Source of the DNA: Chlorophyllum brunneum
Taxonomy: Eukaryota > Basidiomycota > Agaricomycetes > Agaricales > Agaricaceae
DNA: 64,000 nucleotides
Reading direction: 5' to 3'
NCBI GenBank assembly: GCA_963576785.1
Contig: OY756139.1
Coordinates: forward strand, 2,232,001 to 2,296,000
The notes beneath the pieces are model-generated. The model was not told where the DNA came from. It was given only the letters and a program-made list of their open reading frames with translations, and did no database searches. Positions 1 to 11,000 of this stretch are shown here, in pieces. The stretch's first letter is position 1. Each line of letters begins with the position of its first letter. A program made the translations under genes and the position numbers.

Positions 1-1
1 T

Positions 2-1985
2 AGAAGAGGAACCATTTTTATCACCGCTCTTTTTTCTTTCCTTACATGCATTTGGCAAGGCGTCACGAACTCATGGCCTCACCTGTTCATCGCCCGCTTT
101 GTTCTCGGTTTGGGTATTGGCCCGAAGAGCTCCACTGTTCCTGTGTACGCCGCCGAGTGTAAGTAAACCCTCTCCCTTCCCCACAGTCACGACTTATGGC
201 CCATCTTAATTGCAGGCGCGCCTCCAGCTATTCGTGGCGCATTGGTAATGATGTGGTGGGTGTTAGCTGGCTTTTTTAGTTCCGGTTGATCAGTCTCACG
301 TCTATCCTAGGCAAACTTGGACCGCCTTCGGTATAATGATCGGCTTCGTCATGGATCTAGCCTTCTTCAAAGTGCGAGATAGGGCCCACATCCATGGGCT
401 GAATTGGCGACTGATGCTTGCGAGCGTAGGTTGTCCTCATATTTGAGTCGTCTCACGGTTTCAACTTTAATTCTCAGGCTGGTGTGCCGGCGCTCTTCAT
501 TGTGATTCAGGTGTTCTTCTGCCCCGAATCCCCCCGTTGGTACCTATCAAAGGGGAGGTATCGGAAAGCCTATGAGTCGCTTTCTAGGCTCCGTATGCAT
601 CCCATTCAGGCTGCTAGGGATTTGTATTGTAAGATGATTCACCGCCGCGCTTTGACCCTCAGCTTATGAATGTAGACATGCACGTCCTTCTCGAGGTAGA
701 AAAGGAGACCGATAGACAAGGAAGCAAATTCCTGGAGCTCTTCACTATCCCGAGGAACCGACGAGCAACACTAGCTTCCTTCATTGTCATGTTCATGTTC
801 GTCCCGAAATACCCCTCATGATTGATCCCGAGTTGACATCCTGGACATAGGCAACAATTGTAAGATCCTTAAGTCTTCTTCGGACCATCGAACCGCTCAA
901 TCCTTCCCGTAGCTGCGGTGTTAATGTCATTGCGTATTACTCTGTGGGTATCATCTCCTTCCGCAAGATGCATACATTGACTCTACTTCAAAAGTCCGAA
1001 ATCTTCGCGGAAGCGAATTTCTCGAAAATCCAGGCATTGCTGGCGTCATTTGGTTTCGGAGCAATCAATTTTATATTTGCGTTCCCGGCGATTTATACCA
1101 TCGATACTTTCGGACGCCGAAATCTACTGCTGACAACATTTCCCCTCATGGCCATATTCCTCTTGCTGACCGGATTTGCTTTGTAGGTGTTATAACTTCC
1201 AATACTACACGAACTACTGACGAGTAGCCCAGCTGGATACCACAATCATCTCAAGCTCATCTAGCAATAATCGCGATGGGAATTTACCTTTTCGGGATGG
1301 CCTATTCTCCAGGAGAGGGGCCTGTCCCGTTCACGGTCAGTCAGTCACTTCTCGAGTCGTCTGCAAATCTTTGACACGCCCCTAGTATTCTGCCGAAGCA
1401 TTTCCCCTCTATGTCCGAGATATCGGAATGAGTTTCGCCACCGCTGTCTTGTGGTTCTTGTGAGTAGTCAGCTTTACCTTGGTATGAGTGCCGGTCACGA
1501 TTTCACTATACCAGCAATTTCCTTATCTCGATAACGTTTCCTCCGCTTCTTGGTGCCTTTAAGCCCCAGGGTAGGGTTTGAACCTTCGAGATATGTTCAA
1601 AGCAAGCTAAGTGATTCCTACAGGTGCCTTTGCGTGGTATGCTGCTTGGAAGTAAGTAAGACTATAGATTATTCCAATATTGTCTGACTCTACCTTCTTC
1701 CAGTATCGTCGGCTTCTTCGCGGTATTGTTATTTGTCCCTGAAACCAAAGCCCTGTCGCTAGAAGAGCTTGATCAAGGTTCGATTCGAACAAACTCCCGA
1801 TACAAAGTACTAAACCCCTTCAAGTATTCAACGTTCCAACGCGGGTGCACGCAGCATATCAAGTGAAGGCGTTGCCCCACAACATTAGGAAATACATATT
1901 CCGGATGAACGTGTCTGAATTGCCTCCTCTTTATGAGCATGAAGGAATGACTAGCGATATGAAAACTCTTCCGCCAACGGTATAG
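2..1985 (+). CDS. MFS sugar transporter (sugar porter family), 5' end outside window
   Basis: A proton-coupled sugar or polyol permease of the plasma membrane. The reading frame enters the window at position 2 with the sugar-porter signature GRRGTI-like start ([11 protein letters not shown]), followed by RFVLGLGIG, the [12 protein letters not shown] motif after helix 6, [18 protein letters not shown] of helix 7, a DxxGRR motif (DTFGRRNLL) and the [15 protein letters not shown] signature after helix 12. The C-terminus is [14 protein letters not shown] and ends at a TAG at 1983-1985. About ten introns interrupt it, including one 9-nt coding exon at 851-859 that supplies the QQ of FMQQ. The N-terminus and start codon lie left of the window. 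Hexose, pentose and inositol transporters share these motifs, so the substrate cannot be told. Family sure, substrate unknown. Confidence 0.9.
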
Positions 1986-3055
1986 GCTATGGTCACCCTA
2001 TCCTGCAATAACGCATATGATATCTCTTCGACCTTTCCGCCTCGATCTGTCTGGTATGATACATTTACAACCTAATATGCGTCATGTATGTCCTGCCTTA
2101 ACGCCCTACATGTATACAAAGATTCTGATGTATTACTGTATCATTATAATCAGAAGTGTCGTCCCGCTGTCACTGATCCGCCTCTCCCCCGAATCATCCT
2201 AGCCAAGGTGGTGGTCTAAATATAATGGACCCTCCAAACTTCTCAGTCAATTTTCTCTATATTAGTTATAACTATTTCAGGCACCAATCCATGACACCAC
2301 ACTCTTTTGGAGTTGAGTTTACAACATTTCTACAGGATGTGTGCCTTATGCCTCGAGCAAATATTCTCAGAGAAGGATGGTAGCAGTCTTCCGAGCCTGA
2401 AGTGCAAGCCGGAATTTCCAACCCGGTTTCCCGCACCAATTTTTCATGTATCTGGCATGCCTTTGAGATTGTTTTTTCCCACGAGCTCCTTCGATAGCCT
2501 ACGAGAACTCTTGAGGCTCTTGATGTCATAACCCGCAAAACCATCTACGTAGAGCGCGCACCCCGAGTATAGGACTTCTGAGTCTGAGTCCACCTTGCAC
2601 GACTAGGAGGTGGGTACGTCCGAGCGACAGACCACCAAGGCACTAGTTTTTCTCCATTACGGTGTGCAAATGAGTGTCCGAGAACCATCCACATCGGGTT
2701 TGTGTAAGGGTGTCTTGGTTTACCCAAAAAAGCTATCTATTTGTTGAGTGTATATTGAATCAACCGATTGACATTGTCGCATGAATTGTTGGCACATTTT
2801 TCCCGGGAACGAACCGACCCTTGTTGGATGGATTTCTAGGAAGCTCCCAAGGAACATTCCCAGGTGGCAAGCCAGGAGTGTTGCGCCGTCTCACGGCAGC
2901 CGAACCTGTCTCGGAGTTAACTTGAGATTGTCCGACAAACTTCGATAGTCACCACTCAGATTTATTTTTGGCATCCCAAAGTCGACATGTACCGCATTTT
3001 CTAGTCAATAGCAAAGTCCGAAGGCCCAAATTATTACAGACCGTGCTTATCGTAT
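1986..3055. other. Intergenic stretch, nothing recognised
   Basis: About 1.07 kb downstream of the sugar transporter. Short open frames occur on both strands (for example 2272-2544 minus), but none shows a known motif, good codon pattern or splice-supported extension. It may include the 3' untranslated region of the transporter. Confidence 0.5.
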
Positions 3056-3059
3056 GGCT

Positions 3060-3868
3060 GACCAACGAATGTAAACCTGATCCAGCTGCTCGCCTCTGGA
3101 GCGATGTGGGACCTGGAGGAAGGTTATAAAGATTATTGGGTCTCCGAATTCGGAATCGAGAGTAGTGAAGATGGCATCATGGTCCGAACCATTCGAGATC
3201 GGAGCAACATATGGCGGCTGTTTTGGACGACAATATTGGTATGAAGGTATTTGGGTTTCGGAACAACTAAATTGCTGGAGTTTCCATCAGAATGCCTGCC
3301 AAACAGTATCGTAGGAAGCAACCGGCCAACTGGGTGAACTGAAAGCAATAGTCAATTTCGCCCAGGGCGTTTACTATTAATGCGATTCCGCAGCCCGCTT
3401 CCGGAAGTTGCTTGATGTACCAATGATTTTCAAGAGATCCAAGCCTCGTTCTCGTAGAGTTCTTTACCTCGAATTTGGCTTGGGAAGGGAGGCAGGTACG
3501 GTGAAGAATTCTATGAACGATATAAAGATACGTAAAAACATAGTTGATGGGTAGGGGAACATAGGTCTTAAATTCAGGGTAGACGGGTGTTCGGCATCCG
3601 GGTGCTAGCGCATCTTGGGAACGTTTTCAAATTTGTTCCTTACCGCGTCATAGGTGAGGCCTGTGAGGAATGACTTGAATGTGACGCGCTATTCTTCGTT
3701 CATGGGACCAGGGATTGCTAGTGATCACACTGCTTGTTCTCGGGTTGAAGTAGGTATATTGAATTCCTTCAGCGTGTCAGTCTCGTGAATTCCAGGGAAT
3801 AATTTCCGGAGCATTATAGACGCGTCTTTGACGATCTCTTCTTCCGGTATACATGACTCGAGCTTTAG
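3060..3868 (-). pseudogene. Unrecognised coding-like stretch, gene with many introns or decayed gene
   Basis: Read on the minus strand, one frame gives long protein-like runs (KDASIMLRKLFPG, FKSFLTGLTYDA, FFTVPASLPKPN, GSDHDAIFTTLDSEFGDP) broken by several stops. Some stops fall inside plausible short introns, for example gtaagg...gctag at 3605-3643 (39 nt) and gtgtga...aatag further upstream. Others (around 3250 and 3380) do not. A possible additional intron starts near 3958 with gtaagt. I do not recognise the family. It may be a real intron-rich gene whose exons I cannot join, or a decayed one. No start codon could be chosen. Confidence 0.3.
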
Positions 3869-4210
3869 TTTTCACTCGGGGTCCGTTTCGTCCTGGGTCT
3901 GTGGTCATCAGCGGTGCTGATAGTATCGAACTTTGGCGGCCAAGTTGCTGTCACTTACGGTATCTACGGGTTAAGCAGTTCCCCGAAGGGATTTGGGCGG
4001 TCAATCGCGGTGGCTGGAGGTGTTCCTCAAGAAGTTCATTCAACTGCTATATCGGTGTTTCTGGCGGACGGAGTCGCGCATGGAGGACCGCATTTTGTCA
4101 GTGGTTGATGTCGTGAGAACAACTTCTATTTGAGGCTGCACGCTGGAGTGCCTGTGGCCCTGCATGATCGTGCGGGGCAGCAGCAAGGTCGCCTTGTTCA
4201 CTTATCTTGG

Positions 4211-5642
4211 ATGAGCCAGACAACTACTCTTCAGTATGAGGCACCATGTGTGTGGCGCGACATTTCACCTCTTTCCGTTCTCTAATTGAAATGTAGGGCC
4301 CGTGCATAGTCTGGACTGGTGCAAAACACCAACCCCAGGTCAACAAACTCGCCACAAGACTGCCTTCCGCATGGGTGTTGCATCCTTCATAGACAACTAT
4401 CAGAATTATATCGCTGTCATCGGGCTACAAGACGAACATGTACTCGTCGAGGACGACTTCACTGATTATCCAGATTTTATCAGCCTTGTCGAGACCTACC
4501 ACGGATATCCAGCCACAAGTTTACAATGGCAACCTGCTTCTGCGGCAAATCATGCCTGGTCACAAAAAACTGGCAACACGGAGCTCCTCGCAACAACCGC
4601 CGATGCCCTACGCGTCTGGGAGTACAGCAGCGATGGGTCGGCCAATATATCAAGCTATGTCGGACGGCCGCCGGCCAACCCCGGCAACCACAATTTGACG
4701 ATGAAGACCGCTCTCTCTGGCGTATGTTTAAATCGACTGGTTCTGTTGTCGTACTCATACTATCCTTGTAGCAATCCAAAGTTCAAAGCCAATCCACTGG
4801 AGCGCCCTTGACCAACTTCTCTTGGAATGAAAAGTCACCCAGTCTCATAGTCACTTCCTCAATCGACACAACATGCACTGTTTGGAATATTGACACCTCG
4901 ACCGCGATCACCCAACTCATAGCACACGACCGAGAAGTGTACGATGTCGCGTGGCTTCCAGGATCAACTGATATATTCGTATCCGTCGGTGCAGATGGCA
5001 GTCTGCGCGCTTTCGATCTTCGTGCTCTCGATCATTCCACAATTCTGTACGAAACGCCAGCACCAAAAAACCTACCACCACCCTCGGTCTCTCCTTCCTC
5101 ATCCGCGCGGCCCCCAACCTCCCCCCTTCTCAGAATTGCATTCAACCCTCTAGACTCTAATTACATGTCGACCTTCCATATGGACGGTTGTGACATACAA
5201 ATTCTCGACATGCGAAGTCCAGGCCAGCCTGTTATGGAGTTGAGAGGCCATATTGCTCCGATAAATGCACTTGGCTGGGGCTCAGCAGAGCAACCTCTCC
5301 TTGCAACGGCAGGTGAGTTCTCTGCTTATATATCTAATACCTGTGCTGAAGATGCATGGAGCCGACGATTGTCAAGTACTACTCTGGGATATTATGGATC
5401 ATGCCCAGCCCAATGCCGTCTCACCGCGGAATACGAACTCACGGCTCAACTCTCCCCGGCCAGACGCAAAAAAGAAAATCATCACAGAACCTGTAATGTG
5501 TTACACAGCCCCAGGTCAAGTCACAAACTTGGCCTGGTCGCCATCCATTCAAGGGATGACACTTGCCAATGGCCTCACAACAGCCACAGGGGAGTGGGTG
5601 GCGGTCTGCTCTGGGAAGAATATCAAAGTGCTCAAGGTGTAG
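4211..5642 (+). CDS. DCAF7/WDR68-type WD40 repeat protein
   Basis: Scaffold WD40 propeller of the DCAF7/WDR68/AN11 (TTG1) family, which in other eukaryotes binds DYRK kinases and the CUL4-DDB1 ligase. The product starts MSQTTTLQYEAPWPVHSLDWC, where YEAPWPVY.LDWC is the family N-terminus. Later motifs are TNFSWNEKSPSLIVTSSID, TCTVWNID, QLIAHDREVYDVAW, SVGADGSLRAFDLR and ADDCQVLLWDI, all typical of DCAF7. The exons I read are 4211-4247, 4297-4721, 4772-5312 and 5362-5642. The third intron (5313-5361) is in a stretch that also reads open, so a retained-intron form would end differently. An acidic Pro/Ser insert (around 5065-5125) separates two blades. It converges on the sterol isomerase gene, with only 130 bp between stops. 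Confidence 0.9.
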
Positions 5643-5772
5643 TGTTTACTCCTGCTGGAAATTTTTCTCCCGATGGTGTGTCTATATCAAAACTTGGTGA
5701 TACCCGTGTGCAAAAAGGTCGGATCGGACTCGTCATGTTATATATCTTTCTTACACGTGTAGATATGGAGAA

Positions 5773-6653
5773 CTAAACAATCTTCTTGTTGTCCTCATTA
5801 CGATCCTCTCGTTGGATCACGGCGTTGATCTTCTGAACTGACTTATACAAGAGGGCTGAGCATGTCGAAAGTCAGAATTGCACTGAGGGTAGACGCCAGA
5901 GAACTCGCTCACTAATTGGTGTGATTAACCATAAGCCATTAAGGCCGACAAAGTATAACCAGAAGTACAAGAACTCGGGTCGGCTATCTGGGCAACCTTT
6001 GATAATCGTCGTACCGTAATACAGCGCGTTCCCGTAGATATGTGCAAAACTCATCAAGGCAACCCAAATATGGCGTGAAGGGAACCGACAGGCAACTGCA
6101 ATCGCTATGTAGAAGCACAAGGGACCCCACACTGACTATATGGTTCAGTGTTCGTGAGCTAGATTACCCTGGTCGGAGGGGCATGGGGCTTACCGCTGTA
6201 ATTGTCTCCACGGCAAGAATGAAAGGGTCGGAATGGAGGTATCTCGAGTCGGACTTTGCATATTCCTTCCACTCTTGAGAGATCAAGTCCACAAGGGACG
6301 CGAGCGTTCGATGGTTCAGGACAAAGTGGCCTATGAATGATGTATTTTTCAGCTATGCACCAAACTCCGAAGAGACATCATACCCTCGAAGAAGACGTGG
6401 ATGCAGCCACCTGCTTCAGTTTCAGCATAGGGGGATCAACCAAGAACCTGCAGGACTCACAAGTGACGAACCAAAGGGCTGTCAGTCGTTCAGCCCATGT
6501 TATCTTTTTGGGAGCAAGCCAGAAGAATGTGGTGAGTGTCACGAGGGATAAAGCAGCGAGCCAGGCTCCGATGAGTTCTTTGGCAGAATGCGTGTTTGGA
6601 GTGTATCCCTCTAAAGTCAGATCCCGAGGGTAGTACGGGTGCGGAGGCGTCAT
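5773..6653 (-). CDS. EBP-type (emopamil-binding) sterol delta8-delta7 isomerase
   Basis: ER membrane protein of the EBP/EXPERA family, which moves the C8 double bond to C7 in sterol synthesis. It starts MTPPHPYYPRDLTLEGY, where HPY.PR is the family start. It continues with a first membrane helix, then GGCIHVFFEGHFVLNH, the hallmark QEWKEYAKSDSRYL with catalytic-region ETITA and WGPLCF, FAHIYGNALYYG, and YFWLYFVGLNGLWLITP. I place the C-terminus after an intron as TLLYKSVQKINAVIQRED and stop at 5773-5775. Without that intron the frame would stop at 5872. Four further introns are supported, including two closely spaced ones around 6310-6430 that free a 30-nt exon. It diverges from the thioesterase gene; the start codons are 162 bp apart. 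Confidence 0.88.
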
Positions 6654-6815
6654 GGCAAAAGCTCGACCTGTAACTGACGCTGTCCTCGGGTCAACGCGCT
6701 GGCTACAATATGAATATCAACTTGAGGTTCTAGGTCTATCTTAGGGTCAAGCTGATGCCAACATCACTGTAGCCTAATTCGGAAACGAAAGCTCTGTAAG
6801 TCGACGCGGGCTGGA

Positions 6816-7993
6816 ATGATGGCAGCAACCAATATGCTACTCCAGCTTCTTCTTGCCTGCATAACGTCCCTCCTTGCAGCAGCATCTACCATTCCTTCTC
6901 CGCGCCCTCTCGTTCTGTGGCATGGGTTAGGTCGGACTTCTGCGCGCACCAGTCTTGCGTGAACTGATCCTCTTGTACAGGGGATTCACACTCCTCACCT
7001 GGAATGTTGGAATTTATGAAACTCATCAAGGAGATACATCCCGGCATATTCATCCATTCCATTTTTATCGACGAGGATCTGGAGGAAGATAAAAAAGCTG
7101 GTTTTGTAAGGCGATACCACCTTGTCGCTGGGGGGATCGAGCTCAATTATGGACGATATACAGTATGGAAATATTGGTGACCAGCTAGACATTGTGGCAG
7201 ATCAACTGGCTTCTGTACCTGAGCTGGAAGTCGGATTCGACGCGGTGGGCCTCTCGCAAGGTTTGTCCGGCTGTTTCTTTATGTTGTCGCTGGTATTGAA
7301 ACGGCAAAGGTGGCCAGTTCTTGCGTGCATATGTTGAGCGTTGTAACCATCCGCCTGTCAACAACCTCATTACATTTGGAGCGCAACATATGGGTATATC
7401 TGATATACCGCTATGTCGGGCATTCGATTTCCTCTGTGAGCTTGCTCGAAGGGCCGCCAAAAGTGCAGTTTATAGCGCATGGGCCCAGAACAACCTGATT
7501 CAAGTGAGCGGTATCCTTACTGTTTAGCAAGAGCTAGGTGTCTCACACGTTCCAGGCCCAGTACTACCGCGACCCAAAGAACTATGGGACATATCTCCGC
7601 GCAAACCATTTCCTTCCAGATGTCAACAACGAAATTGAGGAAGCGCGGAATCAGACCTATGCGCAGAACTTGGCCTCCCTGAGTAATCTCGTATTGGTTT
7701 TATTCACAGAAGACAAAACAGTAGTGCCAAAGGAGAGCTCTTGGTTCGGGTCTGAAGAGATACAGGATGTCACTAGCGCTGTCTACACTCCTTCAAGCCA
7801 GCAGCCACTTGCAAGGTCGGAAAGGACGATTATTCCGATGAGGGAGCAGCCGCTCTACATTGAAGATTGGATAGGGTTGCGGGCATTGGATGAGCGAGGG
7901 GGTGTTGCGTTTGCAACCTGTGCTGGGGAGCACATGCAGATGGCTGACTGCTGGGAGGAATTAATTGTCAAGTACACGGGAGGACGTCTGTAG
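6816..7993 (+). CDS. ppt1: Palmitoyl-protein thioesterase
   Basis: Lysosomal or vacuolar hydrolase that removes fatty acyl groups from cysteines of proteins. A hydrophobic leader (MLLQLLLACITSLLAAA) precedes PLVLWHGLGDS. The nucleophile elbow is GLSQGGQFLRAYVERC, with Ser in GxSxG. ITFGAQHMGISDIPLC, the NNLIQAQYYRDP core, LVLVLFTEDKTVVPKESSWF with the catalytic Asp region, and GGVAFATCAGEHMQM with the catalytic His follow in the PPT1 order. Four introns are placed at TTAG|gtcgga, TTT|gtaagg, CAAG|gtttgt and CAA|gtgagc. Two ATGs in a row open the frame (6816 and 6819). The length matches the family, and all three catalytic residues are present. Confidence 0.94.
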
Positions 7994-8090
7994 CTTTGTT
8001 TAACAATGGGATGTTCCACGTGACCTGCCGTGAAGTACGCGCTTGTTGGTGGCGGGACTCAGTCTGTGCGGTCCCCTCCTGCCCAGGTCG

Positions 8091-11000
8091 ATGGATACCG
8101 CCTCCACCACCCCGCAGCCCCTGCCCAGGCTCAGAGTCGCGCGGGCTTCTCCATCTGGACCCCCGGATGGCGGAAACGCATCAGTTGCTTCTTCTCAGGC
8201 TGGCCCTTCGCGTCTTACCGATTTCACTCAGTTGGTTGATCTCAATCTGAGTGACATACGCGCAGCTCACGACTATACCGATGAAGACGAGGAACAAGAC
8301 CAATATCCCACCCCTAGGATGAACACCACTGCCCCTCTCGCCCCTTCCTCCGCGACACCTACTCCGAGTCTCGCAGGTCGCCTTCGCGAACTCATCCAAC
8401 TTGTTCCCAATGGCTCTGGTTCCCAGAATACCCCCACAGCCCGGCCGCCCTCTCCTACTTTCCACGAGTCGGATTTCGAAGGGGAATTGGGTACCGCCGG
8501 ATATAGCCATGCTCGGGAGTCGCTACGAGGCATCTTCTCCAAAGCCCTCAGAGAACCTAGTGGCACGCCTCAAAAGGGCGAACAAAGGACGAACTCTGGT
8601 GGCGGCTCCAGCGAATCTGATTCAGGTCCTCCAAGGGATCGGTTTGATGTCAAGGGGAAGCAGAGGAGTTTTAGTGACGAAGAATCTGACGGTGAGCCAC
8701 GGTTTTGGTTGGTCCGCTTTGTTTACTTATGACACTGCAGAGTCCGCAGAGCGAGGAGCATACCTCACAGGCTCTTCCCAACGTACTATTCATCGGCCTT
8801 CGCACGACTCCAGTGCAATAGAATTTCCTCTCAAATCCATTTCGGGTAGGTAATCTGGATCCGATACGTGTGCATCACTTCATTTTCTTTATGTAGCCGA
8901 TGACAGCGATGACGCTGAAGATTCTCCACGGCCCAGACGGATCAGTCCACCTGGTGCAACCAGCACCCCACTACAATCTCTTCGCATTTCTCAGAATTCA
9001 AGTTTCCCGCAGCACTCGAGTTCGTGACATCCATTTTGGCCGTTTTCCCAATTCCCAAATTTTGTTTTGATACTAGATCTCCTGGATCAAGACTCAGGGA
9101 TGCAGCGAGCGTTCGGGGCACTTGAGAGCTTTGATGAACCTTCTGCCCAGTTGTCAGAGTCTCGTATGTAACTAATACGAGCGTCCAGAGACCAATGTCT
9201 AACTTCGTATTTATCAGATGAACCTAGCGCCCACAAGTCTACTGAGCCCAATATGCCTACAACGCCGGGTCCTCTGGGAAAGCCAGCTGCAGCGGAGAGA
9301 TCAAGGGACCCAAGGAATCTTCAAGGTCATACTCCAGGCAAGCTACCTTCATATCGCCGCCAGACTGCAGTTAACACTGTGTTACAGTCCACCCGGATCA
9401 AACTTCTTTGATGCCTAAATATGCTTGTACGTTTTCTCTCTTTTGATGAGTATCTCATACTAGATCTTTCAATACCCTAGCCCATAACACTACTCGACAA
9501 GAACGTAGTATTGACGTCAACCTGAGGGAAAGAGGACAACGAAGGACATCTCTACAAGGATCCATGACACCTTTGAGACATAAAAGCTCTTCATCTCTCC
9601 AATTCTCCGACCAATCCAGCGCTATGTCTGTCTCTGACTGTGGGTTCATTCAACTTGTCTATTTATCCGTGCTCATGGATACCAGATGATGAAAGGATGA
9701 AAGAAATGGAACGTGAAAGAAACCGTGAACGAGAGCGAGAATGGAACAAGCGGCAGCCAAAAAATACTCGTCCTGGTAGCAGCCTTTCCCTTCATTCCCC
9801 CCGGTCTGAACACCGGTCACGGACATCTAGTATTTCGAGTCTAGAATCGCCCCGTTCTGGTTCTGCCCTCTCGAACACCTCTATGGACTCGGCAGAATCC
9901 CCTCACGCCAGGGTGAGGACTATGTCTGGACTGAGCGATAGGCCGCGCACAGTTTCAGGAGGCAATCGCCCGACATCGGCGCTTTCGAATGATTCGACAT
10001 CTGGTGTGGATTTTTCTCAGGGACTTCGCAGGCACCATTCCTTAACCTCTGGAGCCGAGTCCCCTGTTTCTTCCAAAAGTGCCAGCAGCGAAATTGAACT
10101 CGAACGTGAGAGGAACTGGAATGCTCCTCGTCCGAAATGGCACCGACGCTCTCTGCCAAACACCCCCGGTCGTCCTGGGTCGCCCGGTCCTCCCAAACTA
10201 CCATCTCACTCTCCGACCATTTACCATCTTGAACGTACATCATCCTCGAGTGCCCTCAAAGACGCATCCAATACTCCGCGTTCCAACACCTCATCTCCGA
10301 TTACGAGACGCCACTCACAATCAAACGCGACACCTCTTTCACCATATTCAGAACGGCGGAATGCCATCCCAGCTTCGAGTGAGAAGCCAACACATTCTTC
10401 GCGGTTATCCAGAGTGGCTACGAGTACACCCGCGCGTCCTAAATCACATATACCTAGGCCCATTTCTTCGAACAGTCACCGTTCCCCTGTTCCTTCAAAC
10501 CGCAGCCATGTAGAAACACCCAAGACCGTTCCTGAGGTACATTTATGGAACGGAGACGAAGATATACAGCAGACGAAGTCAGTGGTGTCTTTCCCCCGGG
10601 CAGTGAATGGACAATCCTTTTCTCAAGAGTCTATGGATTTAACTGAAGCTTACAATGCTCATGAGTTAGCCTCTACCATACCTCCTTTTTCAGATACAAG
10701 TCCCCACATCCCGGCACCAAATAACGACACGCTACACACTGCGTCGCTACTAGGACCTAACAATTCTCGGGGAACTTCATATGAAGCTCCTGATGACAGT
10801 GGGTTTTTACTTCATCTGACCTTCAAAGCAGATACCTATGGTTACTTGTCCTACCTAGGTAACGCCTTGGCCCCGGAACGAACGCCTACTCTTCAAATGA
10901 TCAGCCCGCCACCAGAGTTTGGAGACGTACAGGAACATTCGTCGTCGGTGGGCCAGATTCACGAAAATCTGACGCCCACTCACGAGGAGTTCGAAGCCGA

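Noticed and set aside
1770..1795. GGTTCGATTCGAAC resembling a T-loop
   Set aside because: It lies inside an intron of the sugar transporter and has no tRNA context.
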